Below, one piece after another: positions 1-5,497 of a stretch of 12,327 nt of DNA. Each line of letters starts with the position of its first letter. Positions within the stretch are counted from its first letter, which is position 1. The stretch comes from CAYYAU01 sp964469765 [NCBI: uncultured Clostridia bacterium] (GTDB taxonomy: Bacteria; UBA6262; WVXT01; CAYYAU01). A program made the position numbers and the translations under genes. The notes beneath the pieces were generated by a model that saw only the letters and a list, made by a program, of their open reading frames with translations, searched no databases and was not told the origin of the DNA. The stretch is taken from positions 1-12,327 of the forward strand of contig CAYYAU010000015.1 in assembly GCA_964469765.1 (NCBI GenBank), in the 5' to 3' direction.

Positions 1-390
1 AATATTGTTAACTATCTTTCCTATTACTTTTGGATTTATGTCAAATGCACATACAATATTTACCCTGTGCTGGCTAAATCCTGGATAAGATAAAAGAGCA
101 GCACCTAAATGACCAACGCCCACAACACAAACATTCCATGTTTTATCCCTACCAAGAATCTTTTCTAACTTTGCTTTCAGTTCTCGTATAGAATAACCAG
201 CACCACTTACACCAAACTGGCCAAAATACCCTAAATCTTTTCTAACCTGAGCATCGCTTAAATTTAATCTTTCACCTAACTCCGAAGAAGAAATTGTTGG
301 AATATTTACCTTTATAAGTTCATTAAGTTCTCTTAAATAGGTAAAAAGCCTATATATGGTGCTTTCGGGTACTTTTTTATAATTCTTCAT
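1..390 (-). CDS. rex: Redox-sensing transcriptional repressor Rex (partial, C-terminus beyond left edge)
   Basis: Rex binds DNA when NADH is scarce relative to NAD+ and lets go when NADH rises, so it controls fermentative and respiratory genes. The first 130 residues of about 210 are present. Residues 1-75 form the winged helix, with the signature QVRKDLGYFGQFG at about 49-61. A Rossmann NADH-binding fold follows, with GVGHLG at 91-96 and the ribose-binding Asp in AFDINP at about 117. The frame stays open to base 1. The ATG at 390-388 was chosen because it places the helix at the family's usual distance from the N-terminus; no strong Shine-Dalgarno is visible. The gene is divergent from rpmH, and tandem Rex operators overlap its own promoter, which implies autorepression. 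Identification is from motifs and is firm. Confidence 0.95.
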   Translation of the reverse strand, partial: MKNYKKVPESTIYRLFTYLRELNELIKVNIPTISSSELGERLNLSDAQVRKDLGYFGQFGVSGAGYSIRELKAKLEKILGRDKTWNVCVVGVGHLGAALLSYPGFSQHRVNIVCAFDINPKVIGKIVNNI

Positions 391-414
391 ATCAGAAAAT
401 CTTATCTTTATAGT

Positions 415-432
415 CTGTAATAATTTTCACAG
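415..432. promoter_or_regulatory. Second, weaker Rex operator-like site
   Basis: CTGTAATAATTTTCACAG resembles the same 18-bp consensus, with a good right half and a degenerate left half. It starts exactly 21 bases from the main operator, about two helical turns, and the two share the direct repeat TAATTTTCACA. Two Rex dimers could therefore sit on the same face of the DNA within the rex leader. It is degenerate, so the call is moderate. Confidence 0.55.
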
Positions 433-435
433 ACT

Positions 436-453
436 TTGTGCTAATTTTCACAA
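436..453. promoter_or_regulatory. Rex operator (main site)
   Basis: The 18 bases TTGTGCTAATTTTCACAA match the Rex consensus TTGTGAANNNNTTCACAA at every position except two in the left arm. The site directly abuts the -10 box of the rex promoter and covers the expected start point, so Rex bound here should block its own transcription. The match is seen in the sequence; autorepression is inferred from position. Confidence 0.88.
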
Positions 454-481
454 ATATAACAAATAGAGAATCTCTTGTCAA
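453..481 (-). promoter_or_regulatory. rex promoter (sigma-70 type)
   Basis: Read on the minus strand there is a perfect -35 TTGACA (481-476), a 17-base spacer and -10 TATATT (458-453). The -10 box touches the Rex operator. The predicted start is near 446, giving a leader of about 55 bases. The -35 lies in a 13-base palindrome CTCTTGTCAAGAG (472-484). Confidence 0.8.
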
Positions 482-510
482 GAGTTTTTTTAATTTATTT
501 TTTTCTTAAC

Positions 511-540
511 TTGACATTGAATTAAATTTTGTAATATAAT
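511..540 (+). promoter_or_regulatory. Promoter of the rpmH operon (sigma-70 type)
   Basis: A perfect -35 TTGACA (511-516) and a perfect -10 TATAAT (535-540) are separated by 18 bases. The expected start is near 547, about 35 bases before rpmH. Both boxes are consensus, which suits a highly expressed ribosomal protein gene. It lies well outside the Rex operators, so direct Rex control of this side is unlikely. Confidence 0.85.
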
Positions 541-581
541 AAGGACACTTTTCGTATTCATAGTGAAAGGAACAACTAAAT

Positions 582-716
582 ATTAAACGTACATTTCAAC
601 CTAATATTCGCCGTAGAAAAAAAACACATGGTTTCAGAAAACGGATGAAGACAAAAGCAGGAAAACGCATTCTAAAAAACAGAAGAAGAAAAAAAAGAAA
701 AAGATTATCACCATAA
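582..716 (+). CDS. rpmH: Ribosomal protein bL34, apparent ATT start
   Basis: bL34 is a small, very basic protein of the large ribosomal subunit. The 44 codons encode a complete protein: [20 protein letters not shown] near the N-terminus, then [11 protein letters not shown], and a typical end in RKRLSP. Where the initiator Met belongs (582-584) the sequence reads ATT. In frame upstream the codons are AAT, CTA, CAA, GAA, AAG and then TGA and TAG stops, so no ATG, GTG or TTG is available. A good Shine-Dalgarno, AAAGGA (566-571), ends 10 bases before the ATT, which supports initiation there. Either this is a true AUU start, as in E. coli infC, or a base error changed ATG. It is first in the rpmH-rnpA-yidD-yidC-mnmE operon and too short for most gene callers. 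Confidence 0.93.
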   Translation: MKRTFQPNIRRRKKTHGFRKRMKTKAGKRILKNRRRKKRKRLSP

Positions 717-750
717 CCTTATACCGTGATATCTATGAAAACAGAAATCT

Positions 751-776
751 CTGGTTCAGGGATGAACCAGAAGAAA
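751..776 (+). repeat. Degenerate first B repeat, perfect 8-bp hairpin
   Basis: CTGGTTCA (751-758) and TGAACCAG (763-770) form a perfect 8-bp stem with a GGGA loop, followed by AAGAAA. It matches the ends of the B repeats downstream but lacks their middle. No run of T follows, so it does not look like a standard terminator of rpmH. Confidence 0.75.
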
Positions 777-966
777 GTTCGCTTCACACAAACCCTGATA
801 CCCAAAGTGGTTCGGGGTTCGGTTCACCCCGTTGGGATGAACTAGAACAGAGTTCGGTTCACCCCGTTGGGATGAACTAGAAGAAAGTTCGCTTCACACA
901 AACCCTGATACCCGAAGTGGTTCGGGGTTCGCTTCACACAAACCCTGATACCCGAAGTGGTTCGGG
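777..966 (+). repeat. Array of two interspersed repeat types between rpmH and rnpA
   Basis: The order after the degenerate copy is A1 (777-816), B1 (817-851), B2 (852-886), A2 (887-926), A3 (927-966), with no spacers. A units are 40 bases and differ by one base (A1 has CCCAAA where A2 and A3 have CCCGAA). B units are 35 bases and differ only in their last few bases. Each A2/A3 copy contains the hairpin CCCGAA-GTGG-TTCGGG. Each B copy contains GTTCA...TGAAC with an inner CCC/GGG pairing. The array is far richer in G and C than the genes beside it. It lies within the operon's transcript, so it would fold into a chain of stem-loops just before the rnpA start. Confidence 0.9.
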
Positions 967-979
967 GATGGTTTTGGAG

Positions 980-1357
980 ATGAAACAATTTGGTTTTTCA
1001 AAGCAAGAAAGAATAAGAACAACAAAAGATTTCAAAAGAGTATTCAATAAAAAACAAAAATGTATTTCTAAATACTTTAATCTTTACTGGGCAAACAATG
1101 ATAACACTCATCTTACCAGAATAGGAATAGTCATCTCAAAAAAAATTGGTAAGGCTTACGTAAGAAACAAAATCAAAAGACTTATAAGAGAAACCTATAG
1201 ATTAAATAAAAGGAGTATTAAAAAAAGTTGTGATATCATTTTTCTATGTAAACCGGAAATAAAACAACTTAATAATTATTACTTAATGAAAGAGCAAATT
1301 TTTTATGTTTTAGACAACGCTAATCTACTCATTAGTAAAACCAAAGAATGTAAATAA
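980..1357 (+). CDS. rnpA: Ribonuclease P protein component
   Basis: RnpA is the protein subunit of RNase P; it helps the RNA subunit cut the 5' leader from precursor tRNAs. From the ATG at 980 the protein has 125 residues, a normal length. It begins with the family-like FSKQERIRTTKDFKRVF, and the basic RNA-binding helix RNKIKRLIRETYR is at about 62-74. The usual RNR reads RNK here. The frame is open upstream to a GTG at 917, but those 21 codons are A-repeat sequence. Other in-frame starts are ATG 968 and TTG 974. GGAG (976-979) touches ATG 980 and cannot serve it; GGGGATGG (964-971) may serve 974 or 980. The identity is certain, the start is not. It is second in the operon, after an unusually long 263-base gap. 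Confidence 0.93.
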   Translation: MKQFGFSKQERIRTTKDFKRVFNKKQKCISKYFNLYWANNDNTHLTRIGIVISKKIGKAYVRNKIKRLIRETYRLNKRSIKKSCDIIFLCKPEIKQLNNYYLMKEQIFYVLDNANLLISKTKECK

Positions 1358-1369
1358 AAGGCCCTTTTA

Positions 1370-1612
1370 ATGATATTGAATATATCTCAATTACTAAAGA
1401 GAACAATTTTATATTTAATTAGATTTTATCAATTGCTTTCTACATTCACACCACGAATATGCCGGTTCTATCCGACCTGTTCTGAGTATACATTAGAAGC
1501 AATAAAATGCTATGGCATACTAAAAGGCAGTCTTCTTGGAGTAAAAAGAATATTAAAATGTCATCCTTTTCATCCAGGTGGATATGACCCTGTAAAAAAT
1601 AAAAGGAAATAG
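1370..1612 (+). CDS. yidD: Membrane protein insertion efficiency factor YidD
   Basis: YidD is a small protein attached to the inner face of the cytoplasmic membrane that aids YidC-dependent insertion of membrane proteins. The 80 residues start with an amphipathic, partly hydrophobic helix (about 8-22). The family hallmarks follow: [10 protein letters not shown] at 31-40, with its paired cysteines, and [11 protein letters not shown] at 64-74. Length and motifs are fully typical. AAGG (1358-1361) lies 8 bases before the ATG, inside the small palindrome AAAAGGCCCTTTT. The gene starts 12 bases after rnpA and is followed 11 bases later by yidC, its functional partner. Confidence 0.96.
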   Translation: MILNISQLLKRTILYLIRFYQLLSTFTPRICRFYPTCSEYTLEAIKCYGILKGSLLGVKRILKCHPFHPGGYDPVKNKRK

Positions 1613-1623
1613 AGGAACACATT

Positions 1624-3186
1624 ATGGAAAAAAGAGTTATTATTGCAATTGTCTTATCTATTTTAGTATTGATGTTATGGTCAAGAATTTATAAAGTACC
1701 TTATTCTTCTCAACAGAACAGAGTTACAGAAAAACCGCTGTCTTCAACAACTGTTAATGAAACAGAACAGTTAAAAAAATCCACTTTACAAACCACTGTA
1801 AAACAAAAGGGGAAAGAGATTGAATTAGACTTTAAGGATTTAAATATTACCTTTACAAACAAAGGAGCACTGTTAAAGCACTGGTATTTAAAAGAGAAAA
1901 AACAAACACTTGATTTAATCCTTCCAGATACTATCGGATTTGGCATTGATGAAGAATTTGATAATATTAATGGACAACTCTTCTCTTATAAGAAAAAATC
2001 AAACACAATTAATTTTAAATATAAATTACACAATGGTCTAATTCTAACTAAATCATATAATATTAATCCTTATTCAAATATTCACTCATTCATTGTCAAA
2101 ATCAAAAATACCTCAACCACACCAAAGAATATAAAAGGTTTATCCGTTTACTGGAAAGGGAACTTAGGAATTGATAAATCTTTATTAAAATATAATAGAA
2201 GAGAAACAAAGTTTAAAGCATATATTGGAGAAAAAATAATTAAAAAACTTAAAACGGGAGAGTATTCAGAAAATATCCATTGGACATCAATAATAAATAG
2301 ATATTTTGTGATGGCATTTATTAATTCGGATAAGGCTTTTTCTAAAATCATACTTAGAAAAAATAAAAAATTCTCAAAGTTAACCATAACCTCATCAACC
2401 TTTATACTTAATCCAAATGAACAAAAACAGTTTAAACTTAACTTTATTCTTTGTGAAAAGAATTACAAAAAACTGAAAGGTATGGGATACAACTTAGAAA
2501 AAAATGTTGATTTCGGTATGTTTGATGATATTGCTAAGATTTTCTTTCATGTATTAAACTTCCTATTCTCAATAACAAAGAATTATGGTCTTGCCATAAT
2601 AATGCTTACCATATTGATACAGATTATTCTCTTTCCTTTAACAAGAAAAAGTCTCCAATCAATGGAATCAATGAAAAGAATTCAACCAGAACTTAAATTA
2701 TTACAAACAAAGTATAAAAACGACCCCAAAAAACTCAATATTGAAATAATGAACCTTTACAAATCTAAAAAGGTAAACCCATTTGGTGGGTGTCTACCTA
2801 TGATTATACAGATGCCTATATTTATTGCTCTGTTTATGATGTTAAGAGGTGCTGTTGAGTTAAGGCATGCTCCATTTATATTATGGATAAAAGACCTCTC
2901 ACAGCCAGATACTCTATTTCATACAGCGGGTCTTGGGATTCATATCCTTCCAATTCTTATGGGTTTATTTATGTTTATCCAACAGAAAATGACATCAGCT
3001 GACCCCTCTCATAAAACAATGATGGCAATGATGCCTATACTTTTTGTGTTTATTTTCTGGTCATTCCCATCAGGGCTTGTTCTTTATTGGCTTATGAGTA
3101 ATATATTAACAATACTTGAACACCTCTTTATTTTTAGGAAACAACAACCGTCTAAGGTTAGTGTAATAGAAGGACAAATAAGATGA
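1624..3186 (+). CDS. yidC: Membrane protein insertase YidC
   Basis: YidC inserts and folds membrane proteins, alone or with SecYEG. The 520-residue protein has the diderm layout: an N-terminal membrane anchor (about 4-21), a large beta-rich periplasmic domain (about 60-300), and a C-terminal insertase core with about five membrane segments from residue 305. NYGLAI (320-325) and NPFGGCLPM (385-393) mark the core. The residue in the second helix that is usually Arg, and Lys in some groups, reads Gln here (Q333, in TILIQIILFPLT), so the hydrophilic groove lacks its usual positive charge. AGAGGA precedes the ATG at good spacing. The stop overlaps the mnmE start as ATGA, which implies translational coupling. 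Confidence 0.97.
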   Translation: MEKRVIIAIVLSILVLMLWSRIYKVPYSSQQNRVTEKPLSSTTVNETEQLKKSTLQTTVKQKGKEIELDFKDLNITFTNKGALLKHWYLKEKKQTLDLILPDTIGFGIDEEFDNINGQLFSYKKKSNTINFKYKLHNGLILTKSYNINPYSNIHSFIVKIKNTSTTPKNIKGLSVYWKGNLGIDKSLLKYNRRETKFKAYIGEKIIKKLKTGEYSENIHWTSIINRYFVMAFINSDKAFSKIILRKNKKFSKLTITSSTFILNPNEQKQFKLNFILCEKNYKKLKGMGYNLEKNVDFGMFDDIAKIFFHVLNFLFSITKNYGLAIIMLTILIQIILFPLTRKSLQSMESMKRIQPELKLLQTKYKNDPKKLNIEIMNLYKSKKVNPFGGCLPMIIQMPIFIALFMMLRGAVELRHAPFILWIKDLSQPDTLFHTAGLGIHILPILMGLFMFIQQKMTSADPSHKTMMAMMPILFVFIFWSFPSGLVLYWLMSNILTILEHLFIFRKQQPSKVSVIEGQIR

Positions 3187-4574
3187 AAATAGAGATAAAC
3201 GATACAATAGCCGCCATATCAACCCCTTTAGGTGAAGGTGGTATTGGAATAGTGCGTCTTAGCGGTCCTAAGGCAATTGATATAATAAGGAAAATATTCA
3301 TTCCTGTCTCTAAAAAGAATATATCAAAATCAAGTGGATTCACTTTACATTATGGTTATATATATGAGAAAAAAATAAAGATTGAAGAAGTACTTGTAAG
3401 TATAATGAAAGCACCAAAATCATATACAAGGGAGGATGTTGTAGAGATATCAGGGCATGGTGGAATCTTACCCCTAAGAAAAATATTAGAACTTTGTTTA
3501 GAAAATGGGGCACGAATTGCTGACCCCGGTGAATTTACAAAAAGAGCCTTTTTAAATGGAAGAATTGATTTAGTTCAAGCAGAGGCAGTTTCCCAGATAA
3601 TTAGAGCAAAGACCGATAAGGCTCTAAACTGTGCAATAAATCAATTATCAGGTAAACTGTCTGAAAAGATAAAGAGATTAAAAAATGAGTTGATTGATTT
3701 ACTTGCTTATTTAGAGGCAAGTTTAGATTACTCTGATGAGGATATTGAATTTTTAAGCTCAAATGAGATTTTAAAAAGGGTAAATAGAATTCAAAAAAAT
3801 CTTTCTCTTTTAATTGCCACATTTAACAAAGGAAAAATTATACAAGAGGGTGTAAAAACATCAATAGTTGGAAAGCCAAATGTTGGCAAATCCTCTCTTT
3901 TAAATGCTTTATTAAACACAGAAAAAGCTATAGTTACCCCTATCCCTGGAACAACAAGGGATATTATTGAAGATTACGTGAATATAAAAGGTATACCTTT
4001 AAACATAATGGATACAGCTGGAATTAGAAAGGTAAAAAATACTGTTGAAAAAATTGGTGTAGAAAGAAGTAAAGAGTCTATTAAAAAATCTGATTTGATT
4101 CTTTTTATAGTAGATATAAGTCAACCTTTAGACAAAGAAGACTTTTTTATATACGAGTTCATAAAAGAAAACCTTGATAATAAGAAACTCATTTTAATTG
4201 GTAATAAAGTAGACCTTGTCCAAAAAGTATCTGATGAAAAACTGAAGGAAATGTCGTCAACCTATGTCAAAATATCTGCTACAAAAGAAATAGGAATTGA
4301 TAAATTAGAGGAAATAGTTTTCTCATTATTTATTTCAGGTGAGATAGACCTCTCCTCAGAGGTACTTGTTACCAGTTTAAGACATAAGGATGCATTAATA
4401 AAAGCAAACCAAAGTCTTAAAAGGAGTATTGAGGCTATTAACAATAATCATTCTGAAGAATTTATAGCTTTGGATTTAAGATGTGCATTAAACTCTTTAG
4501 GTGAGATTATTGGAGAAGTAGCAACTGAAGATATACTGGACAGAGTATTTTCTAACTTCTGTGTTGGAAAGTAA
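3183..4574 (+). CDS. mnmE: tRNA modification GTPase MnmE
   Basis: MnmE works with MnmG to add an (carboxy)aminomethyl group to C5 of the wobble uridine in tRNAs that read split codon boxes, using methylene-tetrahydrofolate and GTP hydrolysis. The 463 residues show the folate-binding N-terminal domain (DTIAAISTPLGEGGIGIVR), a helical domain, and an inserted G domain. The G motifs are G1 GKPNVGKS (230-237), G2 TTRD (257-260), G3 DTAG (277-280) and G4 NKVD (341-344). The protein ends in FCVGK, with the conserved catalytic Cys at 460. It is complete and normal in length. The start overlaps yidC by four bases. Its partner mnmG lies one gene further on. Confidence 0.97.
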   Translation: MKIEINDTIAAISTPLGEGGIGIVRLSGPKAIDIIRKIFIPVSKKNISKSSGFTLHYGYIYEKKIKIEEVLVSIMKAPKSYTREDVVEISGHGGILPLRKILELCLENGARIADPGEFTKRAFLNGRIDLVQAEAVSQIIRAKTDKALNCAINQLSGKLSEKIKRLKNELIDLLAYLEASLDYSDEDIEFLSSNEILKRVNRIQKNLSLLIATFNKGKIIQEGVKTSIVGKPNVGKSSLLNALLNTEKAIVTPIPGTTRDIIEDYVNIKGIPLNIMDTAGIRKVKNTVEKIGVERSKESIKKSDLILFIVDISQPLDKEDFFIYEFIKENLDNKKLILIGNKVDLVQKVSDEKLKEMSSTYVKISATKEIGIDKLEEIVFSLFISGEIDLSSEVLVTSLRHKDALIKANQSLKRSIEAINNNHSEEFIALDLRCALNSLGEIIGEVATEDILDRVFSNFCVGK

Positions 4575-4595
4575 ATTTATATTAGAAGAGGAATA

Positions 4596-5477
4596 ATGAA
4601 AAAGAAACTATTTGTTTTTTTAGTTTTCATAATATTTATTTTTTCTACTTTATGTGTAGGTTCGCAGAAAATATCATTAACATACAGTCCACAAAAAAGA
4701 GTTTTATTTTATAATATTAAGATTGTTACTAAAACAGAGTTTGTTTTACCAAAGACAAATCCCCTTCATAGAGAAACTTCACAGATCTCATATTTAACAG
4801 GAAACATCACTGTAAAGGATGAAGTTATAGGTAAAACAAAAGACAAAAACACAAGAGAAAAATTAACATTTGAAAAGGTAAAATTTTTCATAGAGTCAAA
4901 AGGTCAACAACAGTCCCTTCCTGTTGACACAGAACTATTAGGAAAATCCATTGATATGATAATTTCTCCTTTAGGGAAGGAAATTAAAACTGAAGGATTT
5001 AGCGGTTTCAGTACACAGTTAAAGGATTTAAAATTAGAAAATACATTTTCTCAGTTTACACCTTATTTTCCTTCTCATCCTGTAGCAATTGGCGATACAT
5101 GGGAAAATAGTTCGGTCTCAAATTTACCAATTCAAAATCAGGTAATTAAAATGGTATCAAAATATAAATATAAGTTACTGTCTTTAAAAACAATAAATAA
5201 AAAAAGATGTGCAATAATAGAAGTCAATACTCAAGTAGATACTCATTCTTATACAGCTAAAAAAACATCCGATATGATTTTTGATATAGATATGAAAGGT
5301 AATGGTAAAGGCACCATAGTATATGATTATAAAGAAAGTAAAACAATTTCTTCAGATATAACCCTCTCAATTACAAGTAAACTAACAACCTCTATGCAAA
5401 ACAGAGTTAGCACAATGAACCTGAAACAAAATGTAAAAATGAATATGAGTCTAACGACAAATAAACAGCATAATTAA
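4596..5477 (+). CDS. Exported protein of unknown function, between mnmE and mnmG
   Basis: I do not recognise this 293-residue protein. It starts with a clear signal sequence: KKK at 2-4, a hydrophobic core FVFLVFIIFIFSTL, and probable cleavage near residues 21-24. The cysteine at 20 lacks a good lipobox, so a soluble periplasmic form is likelier than a lipoprotein. The rest is rich in Lys, Thr and Ser, alternates like beta strands, and has no further membrane segment. HPVAIGDTWENSSV near 165-178 resembles the GDTW turn of some secreted beta-rich domains of unknown function (possibly DUF6263-like), but this is weak. AGAGG lies 4 bases before the ATG. It sits 21 bases after mnmE and 20 before mnmG, so it is probably cotranscribed with these tRNA-modification genes without sharing their role. 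Confidence 0.8.
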   Translation: MKKKLFVFLVFIIFIFSTLCVGSQKISLTYSPQKRVLFYNIKIVTKTEFVLPKTNPLHRETSQISYLTGNITVKDEVIGKTKDKNTREKLTFEKVKFFIESKGQQQSLPVDTELLGKSIDMIISPLGKEIKTEGFSGFSTQLKDLKLENTFSQFTPYFPSHPVAIGDTWENSSVSNLPIQNQVIKMVSKYKYKLLSLKTINKKRCAIIEVNTQVDTHSYTAKKTSDMIFDIDMKGNGKGTIVYDYKESKTISSDITLSITSKLTTSMQNRVSTMNLKQNVKMNMSLTTNKQHN

Positions 5478-5497
5478 GGTAATAAAATTTAAAAACA

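Noticed and set aside
472-490. CTCTTGTCAAGAG followed by six T, resembling a terminator on the plus strand
   Set aside because: No plus-strand gene precedes it, and the palindrome contains the -35 box of the rex promoter.
454-581. Possible replication origin, since rpmH-rnpA-yidC-mnmG often lie near oriC
   Set aside because: No TTATCCACA-like DnaA boxes or AT-rich 13-mers in an array were seen, dnaA is absent, and the gap is explained by two promoters and Rex operators.
777-966. CRISPR array
   Set aside because: Units are contiguous with no unique spacers, and two different repeat types alternate irregularly.
917-979. RnpA N-terminal extension as a real domain
   Set aside because: The 21 codons are A-repeat sequence that includes its hairpin, and family members begin near the Met at 980.
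1710-2387. Minus-strand ORFs inside yidC
   Set aside because: They are shadows of the yidC frame with no ribosome-binding sites and no recognisable domains.
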